Assembly: GCA_047975325.1 (NCBI GenBank) | Contig: JBKEDF010000061.1 | Coordinates: forward strand, 1-17,360 | Direction of reading: 5' to 3' | Source: JBKEDF01 sp047975325 | GTDB taxonomy: Bacteria; Pseudomonadota; Alphaproteobacteria; Rhodobacterales; Rhodobacteraceae | DNA: 17,360 nt | Shown here: positions 7,630-14,929 of the stretch, in pieces | Layout of the letters: every line of letters begins with the position of its first letter | How positions within the stretch are numbered: the first letter of the stretch is position 1 | Made by a program: the position numbers and the translations under genes | Notes under the pieces: model-generated | What the model was told of the DNA's origin: nothing | Database searches by the model: none | The model's input: only the letters and a program-made list of their open reading frames with translations

Positions 7630-9003
7630 TCAGCGCCGGTCGCGCAGGCTGTAATAGACCAGCACCGCAACCGACCAGAACCCGAAAAGCAGGAACCCCG
7701 TCACCGCAAGGATGATCGCGCGCTGCGGATAGAGCGGGCTTTCGGCCAGGCTCGGTTCGATATAGGCGGCAAGGTAACGGCTTTTGCGGCGCGCCTCGGC
7801 CACCGCGCTGTCATAGGCTGACAGGGCCGAGACATAGGCCTTTTCGGAAAATTCCCGATCAACCTGCAGGCGTTCGAATTCGCCCACCAGATCGGCATAG
7901 GCCTCGCCCTGAAGATCGCCGCTGACGCCAACCTTTTCACGTTCCTCGGCGATACGTTTTTCGGTCACGGCGATCCTGCGGCGGGCCTGTTCCACCCGGG
8001 GGTCGGAATCGCGGGTGACCTCGCGCAGCATATCCAGTTCGATCATCGCTACGGCCAGTTCCGAATTGAGCGAATTCAAAAGCCCCATCTGGCCTTGCAG
8101 GTCGGCCGCGGGATCAATGATCTGGGTTTCGTTGCGAAAGCGCGTCATGGCCTCGCGCGCCGCCTTCAGCCGTTCGATCGCGGTGTCGAGTTCATCACGG
8201 GCATAACCGGTGGCATCCTCGCGCGCGATGGCGGACATGGTGTTGATCATCTCGCTGGAACGCTGAAAAAGTTCCTGTGTGATCATCCGGGCATCTTCGG
8301 GGGTGATGGCGCGCACCTCGATTTCGATCAGCCCGGTGCTGGGGTCGTAATAGATCCGCACCACGCGTTTCCAGTATTCCACCATATCCTCGATCGTGGC
8401 ATCGGAGGATAGCGTGAAGGCGGGGTCGAAAACCGGCTTGCGGTAGATTTCCTTCAGGTCGAGATCGCGATCCACCGCGCGGATCAGCTCCTGGCTCTGG
8501 ATATAGCGGTAAAGCACATCGGTATCGGTGGAACTGGCGGAGGAAAGATTGGTCAGCCCGCCCAGGATATCCATGGCGGAGCCGGTTTCCTCGGTGCGCA
8601 CGGTAAATCCGACGGTGGAGGCATATTGATCGGCGGCGAAGATATAAAGATAGGCCGCCAGAAGGAAGGAGGGCAACGCCACCAGCGCAACGAAGCTCAG
8701 TGCGGCCATGCGATGACGTTTCCGGATCCGGGCCAGTCCGGCCGGTGGCGCGATGCCGTCCAGCCCGGCCCTGGCCTTGTTCAGAACGGTTTGCGGCGCG
8801 TCTTTCGGTGCCGGGGCCGGCGGTGGGGTGACCGTGCTGCCGGGTCTGGGTGGCGGCACGAACGGGGCCTCGGCTGAAACCGGCTTTGGGGGTGGTATGA
8901 TCGGGCCGGGTGAAGGCGCCGGAATTGGCCCAGGCGCGGCAACCGCCGGGCGGGATGACTCATCTGCCTCGGGGGAGGCAGGTTTGACTGGATCTGACGT
9001 CAA
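7630..9003 (-). CDS. kpsE: Capsule polysaccharide export inner-membrane protein KpsE
   Basis: KpsE (BexC/CtrB type) is an inner-membrane protein with a large periplasmic part that links the KpsMT transporter to the outer-membrane channel. It belongs to the polysaccharide co-polymerase/membrane-periplasmic auxiliary family. Of 457 residues, about 1-90 are a Pro/Ala-rich cytoplasmic tail, 100-123 form the first membrane segment, 124-428 the periplasmic part with a coiled-coil stretch (about 270-360), and 429-451 the second membrane segment ending with LRDRR. EPSLAESPLYPQR (416-428) is the conserved Pro-rich motif before the last membrane helix. The start is a TTG at 9003: an in-frame TGA lies 9 bases upstream, so no earlier start exists, and aaaaagg is present 12 bases before it. 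The Pro-rich tail makes the protein longer than E. coli KpsE. Confidence 0.9.
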   Translation of the reverse strand: MTSDPVKPASPEADESSRPAVAAPGPIPAPSPGPIIPPPKPVSAEAPFVPPPRPGSTVTPPPAPAPKDAPQTVLNKARAGLDGIAPPAGLARIRKRHRMAALSFVALVALPSFLLAAYLYIFAADQYASTVGFTVRTEETGSAMDILGGLTNLSSASSTDTDVLYRYIQSQELIRAVDRDLDLKEIYRKPVFDPAFTLSSDATIEDMVEYWKRVVRIYYDPSTGLIEIEVRAITPEDARMITQELFQRSSEMINTMSAIAREDATGYARDELDTAIERLKAAREAMTRFRNETQIIDPAADLQGQMGLLNSLNSELAVAMIELDMLREVTRDSDPRVEQARRRIAVTEKRIAEEREKVGVSGDLQGEAYADLVGEFERLQVDREFSEKAYVSALSAYDSAVAEARRKSRYLAAYIEPSLAESPLYPQRAIILAVTGFLLFGFWSVAVLVYYSLRDRR

Positions 9004-9137
9004 GGTGGTTCACGGCCTTTTTCATTCTTGCCCGAAGCGATATGGTAAGTCTAACCACTGAGGCAAGCCTCTTCCAGTCGGAAGCGGCTTTATCGGCCGC
9101 AAGGGACGGGCCGGATGACAAGACAGGATGACCGAAG
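9004..9137. promoter_or_regulatory. Divergent promoter region between kpsE and kpsM
   Basis: This 134-base gap separates divergent kpsE (-) and kpsM (+), so it must hold promoters for both directions. A weak - strand candidate is TTGCCT (complement of 9061-9066), followed 18 bases on by TATCGC. A weak + strand candidate is TTGCCC near 9028 followed 18 bases on by TAACCA. Neither is a strong match. Three adjacent inverted repeats occupy 9060-9100 and are listed separately; they could be regulator sites or RNA hairpins of the kpsM leader. Confidence 0.45.
9060..9100. repeat. Three back-to-back short inverted repeats
   Basis: Three small palindromes follow each other: gaggc-aa-gcctc (9060-9071), cttcc-agtc-ggaag (9071-9084) and gcggc-tttatcg-gccgc (9084-9100). 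Each has perfect 5-base arms, and each pair shares one boundary base. They lie between the two divergent genes, nearer to kpsM, and may be operator sites or structured leader RNA of kpsM. Confidence 0.5.
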
Positions 9138-9935
9138 ATGCAATTCCCCGCAGCACAGCGCCCTGCCAAATTGCGGTTCCGGTTCTTCCGGTCCTTCGGT
9201 GCCCTGATCCTGCGTGAGATGACCACCACCTATGGCCGTTCCCCCGGTGGCTATATCTGGGCGATTCTGGAACCGGTCGGCGGGCTGGTGCTGTTGAGCA
9301 TCGTCTTTTCTTTCATAATGCGTGCGCCACCGCTGGGGATGAATTTTCCCTATTTCTTTGCCGGCGGGCTTTTGCCCTTCGGGCTGTACATGTCGACCAG
9401 CCTGAAGATATCCACGGCGATCCGTTATTCGCAGGCGCTGCTGGAATATCCGGCGGTCAGTTTTGTCGATGCGCTGCTGGCGCGGTTCGCGCTCAATGTC
9501 ATGACGCAGATCCTGGTTACATTCATCGTCCTTGCCGGGATCATCATGATCTATGATCTGAATCCGATCCTGCGTTGGGGGCCGATCTTCATGGCGATGG
9601 CGATGGCCACCGCCATGGGATTCGGGATCGGGGTGTTGAATTGCTACCTGATTACGGCCTATCCGCTGTGGGAACGCGCCTGGGCAGTGCTGAACCGGCC
9701 GATGTTCATCCTGTCGGGCGTGATGTTCACCCCGGAAATCCTGCCCTGGCAATTGCGCGACCTGCTGCTGTGGAACCCGCTTTTCCATGTCACCAGCGAG
9801 ATGCGCAAGGGGCTCTTCGTCACCTATGAGGCGAAATATGTCGATTCGGTCTTTGTCTTTTTGATCGCTGCGGCGCTTTCGGCCTTTGGGCTGATGCTGT
9901 TGCTGCGCCATCACAAGGAAATTATCCTGAAATGA
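9138..9935 (+). CDS. kpsM: Capsule polysaccharide export permease KpsM
   Basis: KpsM is the integral-membrane subunit of the ABC-2-type capsule exporter and pairs with KpsT. The 265-residue protein has about six membrane segments (roughly 40-60, 70-90, 115-138, 148-173, 187-203 and 236-256). The N-terminal part FGALILREMTTTYGRSPGGYIWAILEP is the typical amphipathic and first-loop region; FILSGVMFTPE (190-200) and LLWNPLFHVTSEMRKG (210-225) are hallmark motifs of this permease family. The ATG at 9138 has aggatgaccg upstream. The next gene starts within its stop (ATGA, 4-base overlap), so the GT2 transferase is translationally coupled. It is divergent from kpsE-kpsT. Confidence 0.93.
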   Translation: MQFPAAQRPAKLRFRFFRSFGALILREMTTTYGRSPGGYIWAILEPVGGLVLLSIVFSFIMRAPPLGMNFPYFFAGGLLPFGLYMSTSLKISTAIRYSQALLEYPAVSFVDALLARFALNVMTQILVTFIVLAGIIMIYDLNPILRWGPIFMAMAMATAMGFGIGVLNCYLITAYPLWERAWAVLNRPMFILSGVMFTPEILPWQLRDLLLWNPLFHVTSEMRKGLFVTYEAKYVDSVFVFLIAAALSAFGLMLLLRHHKEIILK

Positions 9936-10885
9936 CAGGGGATACGGCGCAGGCCGGGATGGTCATCCTGATGGCGGTCCGTAACGGGGCGGCGCATCTG
10001 GCCGAACAGCTGGGCAGCTTCGCCGCGCAAGGCGATCCCGACTGGGATCTGATCATTTCCGATGACGGTTCAGACGATGCCAGCCTTACGGTCGCCAAGG
10101 ATTATGCCGCGGCCTGGAAGGGGGCGGGGAAGCCGCATCAGGTCACGCTGCTGGAGGGGCCGCGCCAGGGCTTCGTGGCAAATTTCTTTCATCTGTTGTG
10201 TCACATCCCCGAAACCGCCCGCTATGCCGCGCTGTCCGATCAGGATGATGTCTGGTTTCCCGAAAAACTGACCCGGGCAAAGGTGGCCCTGTCCGCTCTG
10301 CCGAAGGATCGCCCCGCGCTTTATTGCGCGCGCAGCCAGATCTGCGATGACGATCTCAACCCGCTGCGGCTTTCAACCCTGTTTGACCGCCCGGCGGGGT
10401 TTCGCAATGCGCTGGTCCAGTCGATCGGCGGGGGTAACACGATGGTGCTGAACCGCGCGGCCATTGATCTTGTCCAGGCCGCGATCCCCGAGGCGGAAAC
10501 AGCGGCGGTACATGACTGGTGGCTTTACCAGATTGTCACTGCCTGCGGCGGGGTGATTCACAGCGATCCCGAACCGGTGCTGCATTACCGCCAGCATGAG
10601 GGCAATGCGATCGGGGCCAATACCTCGGCCCAGGCGCGGATCCGGCGGATCCTGTTCATCCTGGGGCGGCGTTTCGCGGGCTGGAATGAAATCAACCTGA
10701 AGGCGCTTTCGGCCTCGCGCCACCGCTTCACGCCCGAGGCACGGCGGGTACTCGATTATTACATCGCCGCCAGGCGTGGCCCACCATGGAGCCGCCTGCG
10801 CGCCCTGCGCGCCGCCGGGGTCTATCGCCAGAGCCGCCCCGGGACCATCGCCCTTTACGCCGCCTGCCTGATCGGGCGGTTGTGA
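9932..10885 (+). CDS. Glycosyltransferase family 2 protein
   Basis: This 317-residue protein is a GT-A fold, inverting family 2 glycosyltransferase acting in the cytoplasm, probably in assembly of the exported polysaccharide. VILMAVRNGAAHLAEQLGS (11-29) is the first strand and helix; LIISDDGSDDAS (40-51) is the nucleotide-binding motif; YAALSDQDDVWFPEKL (98-113) holds the metal-binding DQDD and strongly resembles the rhamnosyltransferase-type O-antigen transferases (SDQDD-W). HDWWLY (194-199) supplies the likely catalytic Asp195. YRQHEGNAIGA (219-229) closes the domain. The last 80 residues are Arg-rich and may dock at the membrane. The ATGA overlap with kpsM indicates one operon. The rhamnose donor is a family-based guess only. 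Confidence 0.88.
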   Translation: MTGDTAQAGMVILMAVRNGAAHLAEQLGSFAAQGDPDWDLIISDDGSDDASLTVAKDYAAAWKGAGKPHQVTLLEGPRQGFVANFFHLLCHIPETARYAALSDQDDVWFPEKLTRAKVALSALPKDRPALYCARSQICDDDLNPLRLSTLFDRPAGFRNALVQSIGGGNTMVLNRAAIDLVQAAIPEAETAAVHDWWLYQIVTACGGVIHSDPEPVLHYRQHEGNAIGANTSAQARIRRILFILGRRFAGWNEINLKALSASRHRFTPEARRVLDYYIAARRGPPWSRLRALRAAGVYRQSRPGTIALYAACLIGRL

Positions 10886-10912
10886 TGCCTGTCTGTGCGG
10901 ATTGTGGTGGGT

Positions 10913-12202
10913 TTAGCCATTTCCGACCTGCCCGGTCCAGACACCACGCGTATCAATCAATCTCAGATCTTCCCGACGGGGTGCGGGAAGCGCCTTGAAA
11001 TCATTGTGATCGACCAGCATCACGATGATATCGGCATTTTGTGCGGCCTCGCTGGCGCGGGATATCCGGGCCTTGCCTGCGAGCCGGGGGGGGAGTTCCT
11101 CGATATAGGGTTCGACTACCTCGACCTGACCGGGGTAAAGTTCGGCCAGCCGGGTGGCGATGGCAAGGGCGGGGCTTTCGCGCAGATCGTCGATATTGGG
11201 TTTGAAGGCCAGGCCGAAACAGGCGATCCGGGCCGGGTCCTCGGCGTTTGCGGCATGTTCGGCCACCGCCTGATGCACCTTGGCCAAGACCCATTCGGGT
11301 TTGGCATCGTTGATTTCACGCGCGGCCCGGATGATCCGCGCCTCCTCGGGGGCCTGGGACACGATGAACCAGGGATCCACCGCGATGCAATGTCCACCCA
11401 CGCCGGGGCCGGGTTGCAGGATATTGACGCGCGGATGGCGATTGGCCAGGCGGATCAGTTCCCAGACATTGATGTCGAGCCGGTCGCAGATCAGCGAAAG
11501 TTCATTGGCGAAGGCGATATTGACGTCGCGAAAGCTGTTTTCAGTAAGCTTGGCCATTTCGGCGGTTCGCGCATCGGTTTCGATGCAGTCGCCTTCCACC
11601 ACCAGCTTGTAGAGTTGCCGCGCCCGGGTGGCACAGGCTTCGGTCATGCCGCCGATGATACGGTCATTGCTGACCAGTTCCCGGAGTGCATGGCCGGGCA
11701 GGATCCGCTCGGGACAGTGGGCGATGCGGATATCGGAGGCCTCTTCCGCATCCTGCGGAAAACTCAGATCAGGGCGTGCCGTGGCCAGCCAGCGGGCCAT
11801 CTGTTCGGTTGCACCCACGGGGCTGGTGGATTCCAGTACGACCAGATCACCCTTCTTCAGCACCGGCGCGATGGCATGGGTTGCCGCCTCAACATAGGAC
11901 AGGTCGGGATCATGCCCCTCCCCGCTTGCCAGGAACGGCGTGGGTACCGCGATCAGGAAGGCATCGGCCGGTTCCGGCACGGTTGTGGCACGCAGCCTGC
12001 CCGCAGCAACGGAGCGGCGCAGCGCATCCTCCAGCCCCGGTTCCACGATATGGGTCTTGCCTTCGTTGATCCGCGCCACTGCGGCGGCATTCACATCCAG
12101 CCCCAGCACATTGACCCCGCGCAAGGCGAAGACCACTGCCGTGGGCAGGCCGATATAGCCGAGCCCGACCATGGAGACCGTGTTGAAGGGGCTGTTTGTC
12201 AT
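10913..12202 (-). CDS. wecC: UDP-N-acetyl-D-mannosamine dehydrogenase
   Basis: WecC oxidises UDP-ManNAc to UDP-ManNAcA with two NAD+ in the cytoplasm, giving the uronic acid donor for surface glycans. The protein has 429 residues, near the 420 of E. coli WecC. MVGLGYIGLP (11-20) is the NAD-binding loop. PERILPG (164-170), the helix AEMAKLTENSFRDVNIAFAN (214-233) with Lys218, and GPGVGGHCIAVDP (265-277) with the catalytic Cys272 are all intact. GLAFKPNIDDLRESPA (330-345) marks the C-terminal UDP-binding domain. The ATG at 12202 overlaps the wecB stop as ATGA; the open frame upstream to 12295 is inside wecB and is not part of the protein. Specificity for ManNAc rather than another hexose rests largely on the adjacent wecB. 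Confidence 0.93.
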   Translation of the reverse strand: MTNSPFNTVSMVGLGYIGLPTAVVFALRGVNVLGLDVNAAAVARINEGKTHIVEPGLEDALRRSVAAGRLRATTVPEPADAFLIAVPTPFLASGEGHDPDLSYVEAATHAIAPVLKKGDLVVLESTSPVGATEQMARWLATARPDLSFPQDAEEASDIRIAHCPERILPGHALRELVSNDRIIGGMTEACATRARQLYKLVVEGDCIETDARTAEMAKLTENSFRDVNIAFANELSLICDRLDINVWELIRLANRHPRVNILQPGPGVGGHCIAVDPWFIVSQAPEEARIIRAAREINDAKPEWVLAKVHQAVAEHAANAEDPARIACFGLAFKPNIDDLRESPALAIATRLAELYPGQVEVVEPYIEELPPRLAGKARISRASEAAQNADIIVMLVDHNDFKALPAPRREDLRLIDTRGVWTGQVGNG

Positions 12203-13329
12203 TTCCGGGTTCCGTATATTTCCAGTGCATCGAGGATCCGGGCCGTGGCCTGCCCGTCGCCATAGGGGTTGTGGGCCTGGCTCATCTTTTGCCAAGCGGT
12301 ATCATCGCGCAGCAGCCGTGCCGTCCAATCCGTGATTGCGGCCACATCCGTGCCCACCAGCCGCACCGTTCCCGCCTCCACCGCCTCGGGTCGTTCGGTC
12401 GTATCGCGCATTACCAGGACCGGTTTGCCCAGGGAGGGCGCCTCTTCCTGGATGCCGCCGGAATCCGTGACGATCACATGGGCGCGATCCATCAGCCAGA
12501 CGAAGGGCAGGTAATCCTGCGGCGGGATCAGATGGATATTCGGGGTATCGCCCAGAAGGCGCTGAACCGGTTCACGCACATTGGGGTTGAGATGCACCGG
12601 ATAGACAATATCGACAGTATCGAAGCTTTCCGCAATCTGCCGCAGGGCCTGACAAATCCGTTCGAACCCGCCACCAAAGCTTTCGCGGCGATGGCCGGTG
12701 ACCAGCACCATGCGCCGGGCGGGATCGAGAAAGCCGAACCGCCCTGCCAGATCCGCCGCCAGCGCCGCATCCCCCGCGATCTGCCCCGTTACCTGCAAAA
12801 GCGCATCCACCACCGTATTGCCGGTGACGATGATCGATGCATCGGGCACGTTTTCGCGCAGAAGGCTTTGGCGGGAAGTTTCGGTCGGGGCGAAATGCAA
12901 CGCGGCCAGTGCACCGGTGACACGGCGATTGCCCTCTTCGGGCCAAGGGGAATAAAGATTGCCCGTGCGCAGCCCCGCCTCGACATGGCCAACGGGGATC
13001 TGTGCGTAATAGGCTGCCAGGGTTGCGGCCAGTGTGGTGGCGGTATCGCCATGGACCAGTACGATATCGGGGACGGTTTCGGCCAGAACCGGCTTCATCC
13101 CTTCCAGGATTGCGCCGGTCACGCCGTAAAGGTCCTGTCCCTCGCGCATCACATCAAGATCGTGATCGGCCCTGATCCCGAAAAGCCCCGTTACCTGATC
13201 AAGCATCTGGCGATGCTGCCCCGTCATGCAGACAAGGCTTTCGAAACGCGCATCCGCCGCCAGCCCCAGCACCACGGGTGCCATCTTGATTGCTTCGGGA
13301 CGGGTCCCGAATACGGTTAGAACTTTCAC
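12199..13329 (-). CDS. wecB: UDP-N-acetylglucosamine 2-epimerase (non-hydrolysing)
   Basis: WecB interconverts UDP-GlcNAc and UDP-ManNAc in the cytoplasm. At 376 residues it has the same length as E. coli WecB, and its catalytic residues fall at the same numbers: Asp95 (HGDT), Glu117 (HVEAGLRTG), Glu131 (PEEGNRR) and His213 (GHRRES). VFGTRPEAIKMAP (6-18) is the signature N-terminus and DSGGIQEE (289-296) the nucleotide-binding motif. The start is a GTG at 13329 preceded by ggatttaggat. Its stop overlaps the wecC ATG by 4 bases, so the two are translationally coupled and form a UDP-ManNAcA module. A TTGACT at 13369-13374 on the - strand could be a -35 element for this pair, but no matching -10 was found. 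Confidence 0.96.
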   Translation of the reverse strand: MKVLTVFGTRPEAIKMAPVVLGLAADARFESLVCMTGQHRQMLDQVTGLFGIRADHDLDVMREGQDLYGVTGAILEGMKPVLAETVPDIVLVHGDTATTLAATLAAYYAQIPVGHVEAGLRTGNLYSPWPEEGNRRVTGALAALHFAPTETSRQSLLRENVPDASIIVTGNTVVDALLQVTGQIAGDAALAADLAGRFGFLDPARRMVLVTGHRRESFGGGFERICQALRQIAESFDTVDIVYPVHLNPNVREPVQRLLGDTPNIHLIPPQDYLPFVWLMDRAHVIVTDSGGIQEEAPSLGKPVLVMRDTTERPEAVEAGTVRLVGTDVAAITDWTARLLRDDTAWQKMSQAHNPYGDGQATARILDALEIYGTRK

Positions 13330-13444
13330 GTGATTATCCTAAATCCTGCCAGGGCGCTATTCCCCGGGCTTTTAGTCAAGTTTTGCTCTCTTCTCCAGCC
13401 TGTGAATGGCTGCGGTGATTATCTGGAGCGGTTATTTGCGCGGG
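13330..13444 (-). promoter_or_regulatory. Gap upstream of wecB, possible promoter
   Basis: The 115-base gap lies between the coiled-coil gene stop and wecB. On the - strand it holds TTGACT (13369-13374), a good -35 hexamer, but no recognisable -10 at the right distance. Near the left gene end, ctccag (13393-13398) and ctggag (13423-13428) form an inverted repeat that competes with cagcc (13396-13400)/ggctg (13408-13412); neither is followed by a T-run on the - strand, so no clear terminator is present. Confidence 0.3.
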
Positions 13445-14848
13445 TTACTTGCCTGAGAGGCCTGGTTTGGATGAACCGCCGACTTTGAACCTGCGAAGCG
13501 GCCGGGTGATCCGCCAGGATCTGCTGTTCAGGATTTCCTCCCGCTGGGCATGAAGTGCCTCGACATGTTGTTCAAGTTTCTTCCGTTGGGCATGGAGCGC
13601 CTCGATATGTTGTTCCAGTTTCTTCAACCGATGGGCAAGCTGGCCCTTTTCCTGTTCCAGAACCTGGATCCGGCCCTGATCCTGTGTCCTGTCCTGCCGG
13701 ATCTTGGCCTCTTGCTGACGCAATTGGTTGTTTTCCGCCTCCAGTGTGGCCAGGCGAGGGGTGTTGGATTGCTGCCGGGCAAGGCTGGCGGCAAGGACGA
13801 CCTGGGCTTCTTCGAGCTCTGTTTCAAGCTGTTCGCTGTGTTCCCGCAGATCGTCGGCATGGGCAGTCTTGGCCTGAAGGTGCCCTTCCAGTTTGCGACA
13901 TAAATCCGCCTGTTTGGCAGCTTCGGTTCGGCCTGTGGTTTCGGTGGTCTCCAGTGCAATCCGCAATTCTGCAACTTCGTCGCGCTGTGCGGCAAGGCGG
14001 GTTTCGGCTTCTGTCCTGATATGGTGAAGGCGAACCTGTTCCTCTTCCAGCGCCCGCACGCGTGCAGCCTGTTCAAGCCCCTGGCCAAGCCGGTTGAAGA
14101 CCATGCGCGCAGCCAGCAGGGCGGCGCGGCCGGTTTCGCGATCGGTAAGAAGATGCAGCCGTTCGGGCTGGTTTCGACCATAAAGGATCACCTCCATGCG
14201 CTGCCCGCCTGGCGTGCTTGATCCCGCAGTCACGATATTGGGCGCCTCCGCCCGGATCGCCTGGCGCTGGGCGGGGTCGCGGGGCCCGTGATCGGCATCG
14301 CAGATCACGATAACGGCTTGGTCAGTCAAGCGGGGCAGCCAATCCTTGATCACTCTTTCAATCTGTGACGCGGGCAGTTGATCATGAATCAGCAACATAT
14401 CGATCCGGTCATCGAGATGTGGAAGCGCAGTGGTCGGATCAGCAGTGATCAGTTCGGAAAAATCGGCATAGTGGCTGTCATGGGCGGCCTGCAGGGTAGC
14501 GGGCAAAAGCGGTATCGAAGTACAAAATCCCTGGCAGGTTGCACGCAGATCAAGCCTTTCGACGGCCTGACAGATTGCCAGATAGGCGGCGCCATCACCC
14601 AATCCGATCTGGGCAATGGATTGTGGCCGCAGGGTTTCCACCAGCCAGAACAGAAAGGGTATCTGCCCCAGTAACGGCGAAGTAACGGGATGACGCGGTC
14701 GCCAGAAGACCGCCTGGCTGGTCAGCGGAATATGCGGATCAGTGTCACGCAGGTTGTGAGGGGGTGACGCAAAAGGCCCGGTCTGCGTCACATCACGGGT
14801 TGTCCCGCCCTGCGGATCAGTGGAATGGGGGGGCTCTTCTGCGGTCAT
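13445..14848 (-). CDS. Methyltransferase-like protein with long C-terminal coiled coil
   Basis: This 467-residue protein has two parts. Residues about 45-235 look like a class I SAM-dependent methyltransferase of the Methyltransf_24 kind: IAQIGLGDGAAYLAI (78-92) fits the glycine-rich SAM loop, DMLLIHDQ (150-157) the second conserved acidic strand, and the following helix and AVIVICDADHG (178-188) the later strands. Residues about 262-440 are a long, highly charged coiled coil rich in Glu, Gln, Arg, Leu and Ala, with two copies of a 14-residue unit KKLEQH(I/V)EALHAQR at 409-422 and 423-436. The end NSRSWRITRPLRR (441-453) matches a short motif often found after coiled coils in bacterial glycosyltransferase and methyltransferase proteins of surface-glycan clusters. 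The first about 40 residues are Pro/Thr-rich and disordered-looking. Catalysis is unproven, and the SAM loop is imperfect. A chain-end modifying or length-controlling role is inferred from the layout. Confidence 0.7.
   Translation of the reverse strand: MTAEEPPHSTDPQGGTTRDVTQTGPFASPPHNLRDTDPHIPLTSQAVFWRPRHPVTSPLLGQIPFLFWLVETLRPQSIAQIGLGDGAAYLAICQAVERLDLRATCQGFCTSIPLLPATLQAAHDSHYADFSELITADPTTALPHLDDRIDMLLIHDQLPASQIERVIKDWLPRLTDQAVIVICDADHGPRDPAQRQAIRAEAPNIVTAGSSTPGGQRMEVILYGRNQPERLHLLTDRETGRAALLAARMVFNRLGQGLEQAARVRALEEEQVRLHHIRTEAETRLAAQRDEVAELRIALETTETTGRTEAAKQADLCRKLEGHLQAKTAHADDLREHSEQLETELEEAQVVLAASLARQQSNTPRLATLEAENNQLRQQEAKIRQDRTQDQGRIQVLEQEKGQLAHRLKKLEQHIEALHAQRKKLEQHVEALHAQREEILNSRSWRITRPLRRFKVGGSSKPGLSGK
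13546..13629 (-). repeat. Two-copy 42-base in-frame tandem repeat in the coiled-coil gene
   Basis: Bases 13546-13587 and 13588-13629 are tandem copies, identical at 34 of 42 positions by eye. The period of 42 bases equals 14 residues, or exactly two coiled-coil heptads, so the duplication keeps the heptad register. A third copy is not recognisable on either side. Confidence 0.85.
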
Positions 14849-14909
14849 GTCACGTTACTCTGCTTACGCGAATCTGGCGTGTTGATACTGTGGATGGGCC
14901 GGACTGTCC

Positions 14910-14929
14910 AACCCGCTATACGGGTTTTT
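14910..14929 (+). terminator. Hairpin with T-run in the + direction, between two - strand genes
   Basis: The arms aacccg (14910-14915) and cgggtt (14921-14926) are perfectly complementary around the loop ctata, and on the + strand ttt follows. This has the form of a small Rho-independent terminator for + strand transcription. It lies directly after the stop codon of the heparinase-like gene (TGA, complement of 14929-14931), which is on the - strand, where no T-run follows the hairpin. It may block antisense transcription or stabilise the - strand mRNA end. Confidence 0.4.

Noticed and set aside
10895..12265. A 456-codon open frame on the + strand opposite wecC
   Set aside because: wecC on the - strand has every catalytic motif intact; the opposite frame shows no recognisable fold or start signal.
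12196..13320. A 374-codon open frame on the + strand opposite wecB
   Set aside because: It mirrors wecB almost exactly and has no domain pattern; wecB matches its family over the full length with conserved residue numbers.
13393..13428. Inverted repeats after the coiled-coil gene as a terminator
   Set aside because: The arms are 5-6 bases, compete with each other, and no T-run follows on the - strand.
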